DNA of 64,000 nt from Sipunculus nudus (lineage: Eukaryota > Annelida > Sipuncula > Golfingiida > Sipunculidae), in the NCBI GenBank assembly GCA_026874595.1, contig CM049318.1:48278456-48342455 (forward strand). Direction: 5' to 3'. The position numbers and the translations under genes are program-made. The notes under the pieces are model-generated. The model saw nothing but the letters and a program-made list of their open reading frames with translations. It ran no database searches and had not been told where the DNA came from. Shown here piece by piece: positions 1-55,506 of the stretch; the stretch's first letter is position 1; each line of letters starts with the position of its first letter.

Positions 1-2348
1 ATGGGCAAAGGATCATAAATTATTACAATATCTCAGATCACCTACTGCCAGCTGAGCTAAAAATGTAAATAATTTAAATCATTACAATGAAAGAACCTAA
101 TCAATAAAAGATGAAATTGGCATTTTGTATATGATGTAATTTATCTGAATGATTAAAATTTAACCAATTGGCAAAACATGAGGGGAGAGATTGTAACTGA
201 CTAAATAAATTTGATTAAAAAATGCACAAGCCTGGCCAGCTAAGGTTAGATACTACGATGGCAAACAAAGAGTTTTCAAATAAAGAATTAAGCTGAGTAT
301 TCTCAAGGCTGCACTGTGCTTAACTGTAAACAGCAGTTCAAATAATCATGAAAAAATATAATAAAAACATAATAAATGTGCATCAATCAAACATTTGTTA
401 AAACCAGAAAAAGAAATAGTTGTAAAAATCTAAATAGAAGCATGTATAATAGAAATAGAAAAAAAACATGAATCTTTCCAAACTGAAAGATTTATGATAA
501 ATTTACTGCTATTTTTTGCCACACACAAAAACAAAAATTAAAAAGAGTACACAAATTTCACAAAGTTACTGTGCTGAAACCAGAAAAAAGGATTGAATCC
601 ATCTTTTATAACATTGATTATAATGAAAGCCTTTTATGACCAAACCTCTCTTATATAAATTATATAGTTCATTCTACCAAAGGTTAATATTGAATTTAAG
701 CACTGCTTTTCAAAACTTTTTTACTTTTAACATTTAAACTCTTAAGGTTACATAAGGGGTTAATATTTTTTCTTATAGCACACACTGGATTCAGAACATT
801 TCTGATACCAATATCCAATCAACATAGGTTAAATGTTGGTTTTCCTTTCAGTTTCTGCAAGTGTTGTGCATTTTTTCAAATTCTAGATATAGATCTGAAT
901 GTCTGATTCTTTAAATATTATATAACCAAAAACTGTTTGTGGCACTGGGACCAGTGTAATGTAAAATGCTTTATTTTAATCATATTCAGACAATAAAATT
1001 AACTTTACTGAAACATTCTGTTAGGTATAGTTTACGTTACTAAGCTAAAGTTGTAATGAAATATTTTAACTCTTTCAATGTTACTAAATTTAGTAAATAC
1101 CAATTTGCTAACCATATAAACTTGCAAAAATGTACTATGACATACACTTGCACCACAAACTGAAAAAGCCTGGAGTCAAACAAAGTGCCCCAGCCATGGA
1201 GTGTCAGCAGAAGAATGATAATTTGTGAAAATTTTCAGATTTTTCAAATTCTGTTTATGTCATCTTGCACAGAAAAATAAGCCTAAACCACCACAATTAA
1301 AACATATTCTAAACAAGCTTAGTTTTTAAACAATGTCACCATACTACAGAATGCATCATATTTCTCAGACTCATACCAAGACCTCCCATGATACATTAGT
1401 GCTGCAGTACATATTCATATTAAAAAGGACCATTAACCATGCAGGTTCCTTTTCCAAAAGCATGCCAAAGTAGGAACAAACCTTCTTCACTCCTATGTGT
1501 TTTCTATCCTTTTTCTATGATACAAACACAACAGAAACAAATGAAAATAACACTACATGCTAAACTAAAACTGTTAGGGAAACAAACAGGAAAACCAAAA
1601 TAATCCAAATCGGTGGCCTTAAGCTAAATCTGTCATAAATCATCTATTTATTTTAAAGTTTCCATTCAATTATAGTACCTTTTACACAACCTTTGCTTAT
1701 TTTGAATACCTTTTTCAAACCTTTATTGACATTGAACCTCTAAATATAAGAACATTTCCAGATAAATACATCGCTTCATGCATATGTGGAATACAGTACC
1801 TGCATGCATAATCAAATCTTCATTTGAGGTTCCTTAGTGGTATTTTCACAGGGAAATTTGTACCAGTAAAGATTAAGACCACCATCTCAACATAAGATCA
1901 CAGAAGAACAAAAAAAATCTAGAAATAAATCACACCAAATCATAACAAATTACTAACAGAAATGCTGCCAAATTCTCACATTACACCATGAAGACATGTG
2001 AAGAAACTCATATTTACATAAATATTATTTAACAAAGAGAAGGATGATTAGTAATTAATATTCTTAAATTAATCATCATATGACTGGCATGACTTTAATC
2101 ATGTTAAGAATCTGGAATAAAAGACCAGGTGACTAATCTAAAGAAAATTAAAGTTACACACTTTGCAGTTAAGCCATTCTTATTCAAATAGAATTCTGGA
2201 AATTAGCTGAAAATCATCATTCCTTTCCAGAGGAAACAGAATGCACACAGGTTTATCTATCTACTTGCTGGTTCACACACAATGACCTACACAGCAGGCA
2301 TGCATGGTCGTATTTAAAATGATGTAGTAAATAGTGCGAGGTTCTCAC
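1..2348. other. PARD3 intron, AT-rich, no feature seen
   Basis: This is the 3' part of the gene after the PDZ2 exon on the minus strand. It is AT-rich with no GC-richer coding patch on either strand and no PAR-3-like peptide. Around 50-58 it carries CAGCTGAGCTAAAAA, which resembles the right end of the elements seen at 17310-17333 and 44770-44790, so it may be the tail of a repeat. Confidence 0.7.
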
Positions 2349-45235
<42,887 letters not shown>

Positions 45236-45635
45236 CTGTAACAGATAAACCACATTAAGATGTTTATTATATTATTAAAGTTTATTTACAGAAAGATCAC
45301 AGTCTCATGTTATTACCTATCACTGTAAGTGGTAGGAATCAGTTGTTAAACCATGTTCAATGACTGAAGATAAGAAACAACCAACAATCAATTATTAATC
45401 GACATTACCATGAAATATAATGAACAGAATTAGACCTAAAATATTGACTGGGTAAATTCCATCCAACTTGTACATCACACTGAGAGTTCAAGGTTATTGG
45501 CTGGGTTGTTGACACTAATACTCACTGCAGAAGGTTAAGTTTTAATGCTGTACACTGTTTTGTCCCCAGTCTTTCTTGTACCTCCGGCAGAATACGAATA
45601 TTTTAACAGGATAATATGACTTTTTTTTATGTACA
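45236..45635. other. Upstream of the CR1 exon, probably intron
   Basis: AT-rich. The expected first coding exon (start Met and about 40 residues of CR1) is not here. Confidence 0.6.
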
Positions 45636-46310
45636 TGTCAAGGCCCAGATCCCAATTTGGAGTAATCAGCAATTGGTCCAGACCAAATCCTGATCAGAAT
45701 TCAGTCTGGCCTAAACCCCGATTAGGATTTTGGCTGGACCATTGCTTGACCAGATCCCAATCGGGGATTAGGCCGCATTGAATCCTGATCGGGATTTGGT
45801 CTGGACCAATAGCTGATTGATCTGGACCAATTCATGTTTGGTGCAGACCAAATCCTTATCGGGATTCTGACCAGTCCAAACCCCGAATCAGGATCTGGTC
45901 CAGCCCAAATCCTGCTTCAGACTGTGAGTTGACATAACACTTAATGATGCCTTCAACATATACTTCTGATTAAATGAAGGAAAATTCACCTTAGTTAAGC
46001 CTTATCATAAACTAAAATAATTAAATTCTCTATCTAAAATAAACAAAAAGATTTAATAAATATAAACAGTTTTACATTGATCTGATAATTAAAAACAGCC
46101 AAGAGACATGAAGTAAGCAAGTTGATACAGTTATGCGCCTGATCAGGGAAATGGGTAGCCATAATCTTGAACTCATTACACAGGAAGTAATTTTCTTTGT
46201 TATTAATTGAAGATCAGGATTTAGGCCAATCTGGAATTGGTCCAGACCAGATCCTGGTCAGGATTTGGCCAAATCACTGTTTGGTCCACACTGGGATCTG
46301 GAGCTTGACA
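45636..46310. mobile_element. Foldback element, 675 bp, word AATCCTGATCAGGATT
   Basis: Left end TGTCAAGGCCCAGATCCCA, right end the inverse (TGGGATCTGGAGCTTGACA). The left about 280 bp are strings of GGTCCAGACCAAATCCTGAT, AATCGGGATT and CCCCGATTAGGAT in both orientations. The right arm is shorter (about 46211-46310). The core is AT-rich with no gene. Confidence 0.85.
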
Positions 46311-47070
46311 TATACATATCTTTTGTGATGAATCATACAAAATGCAATCTTGTTATTCAATTGATAATGAGTAATCATTGATATAATCATTTAACTAACA
46401 CACCATATTACTACTGCTAATGTCACAGTTATAATTTCTTCTACTGTGAATGTTTTCACTTCTCCTCAGTGATAGCGTACTAAAGCTCCCAAAGATGTCA
46501 CAACCAGTGGCTGATATTTTTTGCTAACACATAACGAGGACCATAGTAATGCCCTTGTACTTAATACTGGTAATGAATTATAACAACTTGTTAAAAAAAC
46601 ATTCTTTATTAAAATTAAATAAATTGTTCCATCAAGGCACATTTTTTATGATACCATATACTGATTACACAATCTCCATCTTATTGTCCAATATATGATA
46701 CCCAAGTAATGTGTTTTGCTTTCTGCCCTGAATGCACTGATATTCCATCAAACCACACAGCATGGTGTAAAGGAAATATGTCATCAACTGACATTTAATG
46801 CCTCCATTTCTGCTCCTGGAATCAATCACCACATTCTTTAATTCACCAATAATAAAATATTCTCATTAATCTTGCCCTGGCACCATCTTGGCTCAGTGTT
46901 CTGGTGTTAATTTTATGTACGCAGCATCCATGAATGATCCTCTCATTGTAACCATGTGTCAGCACCTGCATCAGACATAAATCACCGATTAACAGAGAGA
47001 GACTTGAATTTTACGAGCTTGTTTGGGAGACTGTGCAATCTGATGGCCCATAATACACTACCTACAGAGG
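46311..47070. other. No feature recognised
   Basis: AT-rich sequence before the 42-bp array. Confidence 0.6.
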
Positions 47071-47938
47071 TAGCAAGGTGTGTCAGGTGACTGGTGTCTG
47101 CACCGAGAGAGGCAGCAAGGTGTGTCAGGTGACTGGTGTCTGCACAGAGAGAGGCAGCAAGGTGTGTCAGGTGACTGGTGTCTGCACGGAGAGAGGCAGC
47201 AAGGTGTGTCAGGTGACTGGTGTCTGCACAGAGAGAGGCAGCATGGTGTGTCAGGTGACTGGTGTCTGCACGGAGAGAGGCAGCAAGGTGTGTCAGGTGA
47301 CTGGTTGTCTGCACGGAGAGAGGCAGCAAGGTGTGTCAGGTGACTGGTGTCTGCACGGAGAGAGGCAGCAAGGTGTGTCAGGTGACTGGTGTCTGCACAG
47401 AGAGAGGCAGCAAGGTGTGTCAGGTGACTGGTGTCTGCACAGAGAGAGGCAGCAAGGTGTGTCAGGTGACTGGTGTCTGCACAGAGAGAGGCAGCAAGGT
47501 GTGTCAGGTGACTGGTGTCTGCACAGAGAGAGGCAGCAAGGTGTGTCAGGTGACTGGTGTCTGCACAGAGAGAGGCAGCAAGGTGTGTCAGGTGACTGGT
47601 GTCTGCACGGAGAGAGGCAGCAAGGTGTGTCAGGTGACTGGTGTCTGCACGGAGAGAGGCAGCAAGGTGTGTCAGGTGACTGGTGTCTGCACGGAGAGAG
47701 GCAGCAAGGTGTGTCAGGTGACTGGTGTCTGCACGGAGAGAGGCAGCAAGGTGTGTCAGGTGACTGGTGTCTGCACGGAGAGAGGCAGCAAGGTGTGTCA
47801 GGTGACTGGTGTCTGCACGGAGAGAGGCAGCAAGGTGTGTCAGGTGACTGGTGTCTGCTCAGAGAGATACAGCAAGGTGTGTCAAGGTGACTGGTTTCTG
47901 CAGAGAGAGAGGCAGCAAGGTGTGTCAGGTGACTGATG
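47071..47938 (+). repeat. 42-bp minisatellite, about 20 units
   Basis: Consensus GTGTGTCAGGTGACTGGTGT, then CTGCAC(A/G)GAGAGAGGCAGCAAG. Units are almost identical; the last two are degenerate and one unit has a single-base insertion (about 47306). As 42 is a multiple of three and the unit lacks stops in several frames, it opens ORFs of 87-270 codons on plus and 115 on minus, with 14-residue repeats such as VCQVTGVCTERGSK. No start context, splice signal or flanking coding sequence supports a protein. Confidence 0.95.
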
Positions 47939-48778
47939 TCTGCACAGTTTCTCTAAGCATAAATTTAAGCCATATCTAACAGTCATTGTAATCTTAAATA
48001 TATCCTGTAATACAGATTTGTGTGATTCTGCCAAATCTGCTTTACAGTTGTGATCTTGGGAATTACAAGTTGCTTGATCCAGTTTACACTTCTATATTAT
48101 TTTTTTTTTTTTATTTGCAGGACACATTTTAGTTTAACAGCTGCTATTGATCACAAATCATCTATTTAGTTTTGAACAAATAGAGGGTACGTAAGAAATA
48201 TGTATTATTAATTTTTTGTCACTTCCAATACTGCACCAACAGCCTCTATTTAATGAAATTTTGGCCGACTCTAACTAGTATATGTACATCAAATTTGAAA
48301 ATTAAGAAATTAGCGCATCAAACATTTATAAAATTCAGTCAACTTACAGTATTACTATTAAACTATTTTGTTTCAGAAAAAAGATCTTTATCACCTTCTC
48401 AAAGTGACTCTTACATGTTAGACTGCTCCCACCAAATAAAACTTTGGTGAGTTTGTCTGATCAACTTCTAGTGTCAAATACTACCAGTATACACCCCAAA
48501 AGCTTGGGTAATTTGAACCAACTTAAGTTCTTTAATAATACAGATGGGTGAGAAGAAATCCTTCTGTACAAACAGGCAAAGAATTACATGAATTACATTT
48601 CTGTGAAATGTCTTGTCATATAATTACAGGTGTATCAATACATGTATGTATATCCCTGCATGATTTACTACAAACAACCCTCTATTTAATTGATACTGAA
48701 TCTATATAATAATCTGTAGAAATCTATAATGCAATAAATGGTCCTCCAAAGAATCATGGGAATAAACCTATATATTAT
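47939..48778. other. No feature recognised
   Basis: AT-rich sequence after the array, with no supported ORF. Confidence 0.6.
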
Positions 48779-48990
48779 TACGGGGTGCACATAAAAGCGG
48801 ACCAAACTGTCTCGCTAGAGAAGCTTAATTTTTCTAGCGAAGCGGTTGGTACGCCAGACTTGTACGCCACCGATCGGCCCAGGATTTTCCCCTCATTTAT
48901 CTGTCTTCGTAACAAAATGAAATGATACTGCAATGTAATCCAGACTAAGTATGTTTTATGCCTATCTTTCATGAAATTCTTTAAAGGGGA
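48779..48990. other. GC-rich island with CGCTAGA hairpin, unclassified
   Basis: A sharp composition change in AT-rich surroundings. It begins ACGGGGTGCACATAAAAGCGG, then CGCTAGAGAAGC / TCTAGCGAAGCGG can pair as a hairpin. GGTTGGTACGCCAGAC and GTACGCCACCGATCGGCCC follow. It may be the end of a transposon or a SINE head, but neither box structure nor termini are clear. Confidence 0.4.
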
Positions 48991-51900
48991 AAGGGATATT
49001 TGACCTTTTCTTGTAAAATCATGTTAAACTGGCAACAGAGCAAATGAACATTCATATCATCTAGTAAACACTGCATGCTGCAGACAGATGTAATTAAAAT
49101 ATATTTTCTAACAATACATAGCCTGAAATGTTACAGTTATTAATTGAAACCTATGAGACTAAGCATAATTAGGCCCAAGCATAAATAATATTAGAGTAAT
49201 ACAGTTAAGTAGTAAATTTATAATCACTGACCTACTACAGGGTTACGAGGTCGGAGATAAAGGTACCAAATACACTTATCACCATATTATATGCAGACAC
49301 TAACCTAAAAAGCTGTCATCAAAACAATGACACTGACATCAATCATGCCCTTATGAGGCTTTATTAATGAAACAAACCAATGAATGTATCTGTTATCACA
49401 TCAAAATGGCTATCAATGGGAAGCCATTTATTTTCTTTTTCTAAAGCTACACTCAAATGAATGATACTTTTAGTTTATAATTCAGACTCCCCATATTTTG
49501 ATAATCTGTTCTGATGAACTGTATCTTTTATACCTAGCCATACTCAGTTGATATTCTCGTGTTGACACTGCAGTAAAATTGGTTTAGAATACCACCATTT
49601 GAAATGGCATTGCAGATTATACCTAATAACACATCAAACTAAAGGTCTGCAATAAATGGCCTATCGATCACTAGGTAAAGTTCCCTCCAGCCTGTGTGAG
49701 ACCCCCCCCCCAACCCCAGTCCTGTGTGAGACCCCCCCCCCCCCCAGTTACCTGTTACTGATTAATACCAGAGAATAGGAAATACCTTGAAAATCAGTTA
49801 CAGTGAAAGGTAAATTTTATATCAGTGCAAATCTATCAATTGTGACTGTTGCTCAGTTCTGGAAAATCAGTAGTGTTGAATATCCAGTACAAACCCAGAC
49901 ATAAACAAGTCATTTATCAGGGAAAATAATATGGAGTGTATGACCTAAGAAATTATGTCAAGGTGAAAAATAAATATTACACTAAAATTGGTTACCTACA
50001 AGTGCTTGTAGTACGAGTTAATAGCTGTGTCATCTGCGCAAGGTCTAGAATGTTGCAATTCTAGGCAGGCAACAATGTAAGCTGGGTCTAGAATGTTGAA
50101 AGTCTGGGCAGGCAAAGTAAGCTGGGTCTAGTATGTTAAAAGTCTAGGCAGGCAAAAATGTAAGCTGAAGATTTTCTGCACAACCAACTTTGTCTGGACA
50201 CTCCCAAATTTTTATATTAAAACACACGAAAGTCTAAATATGAGCTTTCTACTTTATTTTTTTTTATTTTTCTCTAAATTCTCTCTACTTTTTATTAGAA
50301 TCAGATAAAACAGCAATGATTATTATTAAAAGAGCAGGTTATTTATGGCTATTTAAATAGTGCACTTTGATTCTTAGCAGCAGTTGTACATCAGATTGCT
50401 GCAAGGTTACCATGAATTAATTATCATAAGGCCTCAGATACTTTTCTTTAAGAAACTGGAGTACACAATTTTCAAGAAATAAATCACACTGATAACTTCA
50501 GAAGTGAAGCCTGCTAGTTACTGGAGCTGACTGGTCCAGCTCAACCAGCCTAAGCTGGATGGACAAGGTTCCAGCCACCTGCCTGGCTGCTCTCTGTCTG
50601 TGTCAGTCATTCTGTGACCTGGCCAGTCAGCCAGCTCAGTTCCAGCATAAACACTCTATGGTTACAGTCAACACCTCTTTGACTAATTTACACTGTCCAG
50701 CTGCTCAGGAAATTCCTAAGACCCAGCATCATTTTGTGCATCATTAACCCTGTAAGTACCACATGACTTACAGACTTAGCTCTTCATCAGCTGCAGTAGC
50801 CATGGCAACAAGACTCAGGAAGAGGGGCAGTTTATTGACTTGTAAACAAAGGATATATCACAGACATACATTATTTGGCATTTTTATTATTTTCTTCACA
50901 CATGTTCAATTTTGCTCCAAGGGAATTTTATTCTCATTTTTGTTCAGTCCTGGAATTACAGCAAACAAGTGACAAGTATAATATATCCTTTCATAACTGT
51001 TTCACTGCCACAGGGTGCATTAGATAATTATCCAATAAAAACTTTATGCAATCCTTATGGCAACGTAAGGCTAAATAACATTTTTTTTTAAAACTTTGAA
51101 TCATATGAAGACTCAAAGCATGAACCAACTTTATTAATGTATTTTGAGGTGAAAAATTCATGTGTTCACAAAATAACATCAAGGAAAATTCCAGGAAATT
51201 TGCTTCTAGCTATTTTTTAAGTTAAGATACTGACCAGGTGAAGTCCATGGACATAACAATCAAAACTTAAAAATAAGATACTGACCAGACAAACTCATGA
51301 CAATCAAATTGTGTTATTGTCAAAGCTTTATAACTTCTGGTCAAATATTAAAGAATTAATTGATTTTTCACACTGGACTACTTATGTACAAAGACTGACC
51401 ATTATCTTAATCGAAATATTTTATTCAGGCATTATGACTAAGACTTCACTTGTCTGTGAATATGTTACATGGACACTTACGTAATCCTATTTTCCTTCTG
51501 CCACCAGCTTTGCTTGTCATGCATGCACTTTGACCCGTAAGGTTGTACACAATTGCACAAGCTGTGATTGATGAACCAAATTCATTAATCTTAAAATCGT
51601 CAGTGATTCATTACTAATCACAACTGATGTTGTGACCTTTGATTATTTATGTTTCCTTTCTGGTGAGTCCTGGTCCCCTCCAGGAGCTCATTTTACTTCT
51701 GCTCACGTGGAAGCAAATTACCAAAAAAAAACAACAAGTCACTTAGGTTAATGTTAAGCCTAAAAGTCCGTAGATATTAATTACTGTAGCTCTTCACAAC
51801 AATACTGAGGTCTGCCAGGAGTGACTTCCCTCTGATCCCACTTTATTTCTAGCCATTTATAGATAACTTCCACAGAGGATTGCTAAAGTATTTTGGGATT

Positions 51901-53128
51901 ATCAATGATTGCTTATCATCTTAATCTATATAGGGTAGTTCCTTGGCTCAAGCTTTGACACTTTCTGTACAGTGCTCATCCCTTCCTGGGTAATTTATAT
52001 TATGGCACAAACCTACCCATTGGAAAAAAATTAAGAACAAACGCAAAAAAGTGACCCAGAGGTCATGATGCTCAGCTGACTAGCATGACATTATAGGATA
52101 ACATTTACATTTGGGATTTTATCATCTGAAAACTAAATTGAGATTATAACTTCAAATATTTAATTATTCTGGGGTGCACAATCAGGTTTCATAACTTGGA
52201 GAATATAGATCACAATTACCTTGTTTCAGATTTCCATGGAGATTTTTTGTCAATCTCAAATTAGAAAATCTAGGCCTAACCATTTTGATTTGTGCTCTGT
52301 TTAAAGACACTAGATGACTGGATGGACAATGGACAAAGTGTGTTCATTGTAGCTGAGATGACTGAGTCAGCTTATCTTAAAAACATATATTTTTTGTTGG
52401 ATTAATTCTAATCTCATTTTCACATGAATTTTTTCCTAGTGCTCTGTGTAACTAAATGATCTCAGGGTTACACAACCCCACACCTATTGTCTCTGAAATC
52501 TGAAGTATAGGATTACATGTATATGAAATGAATATAATAAATAAAACACAGTGTTTGCCTTGATTCTGACATTTGAAAGTAACCAACAAACTGTGCTCTA
52601 TGAAAATACAATCCCTGAAAATCTGAAACCTAATTCACTGTTAAGAAACAGAATTTAACCAAAAAAAAAGACAAGACACCTGTTGATTCTTTCCCACGAG
52701 GTACAGAAAGGCCTCAGTGGAAGCATATTGTCAAAGCTTTCACTAGACAAAACAACTGATTTGACAATGACTGAATAAACTAGCTGACTCTGATGACTAA
52801 CATCTGCAATCCAGAACAGATATTTCTGAGCACTGATACTGCATTGAGTATAAAACAATCAATGGATATGTTAAAAAGATAATTCACCAGTTATACTACA
52901 TTACAACTGATATAAACCCTGCAATGCTATAATCTGTAATCTATACCTTACTACTCATTTATAATGTACAGGAAACATTAGAGAGCACAAGGAGACAGCA
53001 GATACCCAAAGAAGAAAATACCAGAAGTCAGCACAAGCAGGAACAGTGAGGGGAAAATACCTAGAGGAAGGGGGCAAGATAAAGAAAATAATACTGGATG
53101 TCTGGAGAAGAATTAAGACATAGACAGA
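48991..53128. other. Upstream non-coding sequence with small repeats
   Basis: Two C runs in a duplicated CTGTGTGAGACCCCCCCCC context (49691-49745). Three about 47-bp units with GGTCTAGAATGTTG and GGCAGGCAA (50038-50165). A short element at 52041-52385 with head GTGACCCAGAGGTCATGATG then GCTCAGCTGACT and tail GACTGAGTCAGCTTATCTTA. 50520-50760 is GC-richer with a 62-codon plus ORF, but no similarity I can name. No PAR-3 first exon. Confidence 0.55.
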
Positions 53129-54173
53129 CTAGAATATCAGCAAAAGCTGACAAAAGCCCTCAGCCAAAAGAACAGTGTTTAGAGGTGGTAACAGTAACAA
53201 GTACTAAATATCTGTTCTCACATGGATGTATATCTGTACATGTCTCAGTTATAAATTTAAAATGGAGAGGTATGTACCATGATTCATAACAATCCACCAA
53301 ATGCTTCCTGAAAAATAAGCTTCTAAGTTTTATTCTATTATAAGCTCTGTGACCTTGTAAAGTAGGTCAAGGTCACCCATCTTCGTACATGAACGAGATT
53401 TTTGTCGATATACATCATCACCAAAGAAATAAAATTCCTATTGTGAATCCTTTTAGAGATATCCTGCTCACAAGGCCAAAGTTGAAAAATCCAAGAAAAA
53501 TTCAATAAAAAATCAGAAATTGCAGGTGGCGCCCCCAAACTTGTGCAGCAGTTACAGACCATCAGTCCCTATGATCATAGTAAGAATTGTGAAAATCCAT
53601 CCAATGGTTCCTGAGAAATAAGCTTCTAAATGTTTTTTCTATAATCAGCTCTAAAACGTAGAAAAATAGGTCAAGGTCACCCATTCGAACCTGACCGAGA
53701 TTTTGTCAATATACATCTTCACTGAATAAATAAAATTCTTACGGTGAATCCTTTTAGAGATATCCCGCTCACAAGCCCAAAGTTGAAAAATCCGATAAAA
53801 ATTCATTAAAAATCAGAAATTGTAGGTGGCGCCACCAAACTTGTAAAGCAGGTACAGACTATCAGTCCCAATAATCATAGTAAGTTTTGTGAAAATCCAC
53901 CAAATGGTTCCTGAGTAATAAGCATCTAAGTGTTTTTCTATAATCAGCTCTAAAATGTAGAAAAATAGGTCAAGGTCACCCATCTTCGTACTTGACTGAG
54001 ATTTTGTCGATATACATCTTTACCGAGGAAATAAAATTCTGATGGTGAATCCTTTTCAAGATATCCCGCTCACAAGGTAAAAGTTAATGGACGCCGGACG
54101 GACGGACGGACGGACGGACAGACAGCTTGGGTGACGACAATAGCCCATCAGCCTAAGGGCTGAGGGCTAAAAA
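53129..54173. mobile_element. CTAGAATAT...hairpin-ended repeat element, copy 2
   Basis: Same family as 5319-6318. It starts CTAGAATATCAGCAAAAGC with AGCCCTCAGCC shortly after. Three about 270-bp units carry GTAGGTCAAGGTCACCC, GCAGGTGGCGCC and GATATCC(T/C)GCTCACAAG. A (CGGA)n run follows (54093-54120). It ends with the hairpin AGCCCATCAGCC / GGGCTGAGGGCT (54142-54168). GGGCTGAGGGCT at the right pairs with AGCCCTCAGCC at the left. Confidence 0.82.
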
Positions 54174-54219
54174 CTGAAAGAGAGCAGAACAATACTTGAG
54201 ATGTGGTATGTCAGATGGG

Positions 54220-54860
54220 TTCAGTATTGTCAGTTGGGTTCAGTATTGCCACATGGTTTAAGTCAGTTGCTGGATGGGTTCAGCATAGCCCAATGGGTTC
54301 AGTATTGCCAGATCGGTTAGGTACTGTTGGATGGGTTTAGTATTGCCAAATGGGGTTGGTATTGCCAGAGGGTTTTAGTGAGTTGCCTGAGGCTTTCAGT
54401 GAGTTGCCAGATGGGTTCAGTGTGTTGCCAGAATGGTTCAGCATTGCCAGATGGGTTCAGTGTGTTGCCAGAATGGTTCAGCATTGCCAGATGGGTTCAG
54501 TGTGTTGCCAGAATGGTTCAGCATTGCCAGATGGGTTCAGTGTGTTGCCAGAATGGTTCAGCATTGCCAGATGGGTTCAGTGTGTTGCCAGAATGTTTAG
54601 CATTGCCAGATGGGTTCAGTGTGTTGCCAGAATGGTTCAGCATTGCCAGATGGGTTCAGCATGTTGCCAGATGGGTTCAGCATGTTGCCAGATGGGTTCA
54701 GTGTGTAGCTAGATGGTTTCAGGGTGTTGCTAGACGGGTTCAATGTGTTGCCGGATGGGATCAGTGTGTTGTTTGAGAAGTTCAGCATTGCCAGATGGGT
54801 TCAGCATTGCAAGATGGGTTAAGTACTGTTTGATAGATTCAGTGTAGCTGAAAGGGTTCA
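54220..54860. repeat. 40-bp minisatellite made of ~20-bp half-units
   Basis: Core units GCCAGATGGGTTCAGTGTGT + TGCCAGAATGGTTCAGCATT repeat every 40 bp in 54405-54640, with degenerate about 20-bp half-units on both sides. Plus ORFs at 54327-54776 and 54350-54712 read through it and are artefacts. Confidence 0.92.
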
Positions 54861-55009
54861 ATATCACTAGATGGGTTTGGTATAAATAGATGAGAACAGT
54901 ATTTCTAGATGCTTAATGGCTTCTGTTTTCTCCATTGTTTGTATTTCACTGTACAAGCAAAGAAAATAGGATCATGATCAACATCTGGCCGAAACCACAA
55001 GTATAAAGG

Positions 55010-55380
55010 GGTTGCATCTCAAAACACTGTCTTTCACAAAGATCAGGTTCAGCTCTCGAGTGGCATGGCTGGGTCTCCGCTGCTGGGATCGGAAGAGGGA
55101 ATGTAAGCTGCTTCTGGCTTTGCGGCTGTGGATACTGTGGCTTTCCTGAAAAGATCACCGACTCAGGTTGGACGGTGGTGGCCTTTGCAGCTCTCTGCTT
55201 GGCTTGGTGTGGCACTGCGTATGTTGACTCGGAGAACAAGCTTAAGGAGCGCACAGGGCTGAGGTCTTGACCACAGTAACCTGTAGCTGCTTGAATAGCG
55301 TAAACTTTCTTTGGCTTGGCTTGGCTCAAAATCCTGGTCCTCACATACCCAACTTCTACCATCCATCTTACCAAGGAAAC
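55010..55380 (-). other. GC-rich open region of unknown nature
   Basis: On the minus strand, 54946-55506 is open for 186 codons. The GC-rich part (55380 to 55010) reads VRTRILSQAKPKKVYAIQAA, then SLFSESTYAVPHQAKQRAAK and PQYPQPQSQKQLTFPLP. I do not recognise a domain. No convincing acceptor joins it to the CR1 exon and it does not resemble the PAR-3 N-terminus. It could be a decayed retro-copy, a transposon piece or chance. Confidence 0.3.
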
Positions 55381-55506
55381 TAATCTTTTATAAAATATCA
55401 AACCACTAACCACAGCACAGAAATCAGAATGCTGGAAAATACATGACCAAAGATACAGATAACTTGACATGACTGATTCAGATCCCAGCATGGGAAAGCT
55501 ATACAT

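Noticed and set aside
47078-47936. 270- and 201-codon plus-strand ORFs as a Cys-rich repeat protein
   Set aside because: They are reading frames through a 42-bp minisatellite whose length is a multiple of three. Frames on both strands are open and there is no flanking coding sequence.
54327-54776. 149-codon plus-strand ORF
   Set aside because: It is a frame through the 40-bp minisatellite.
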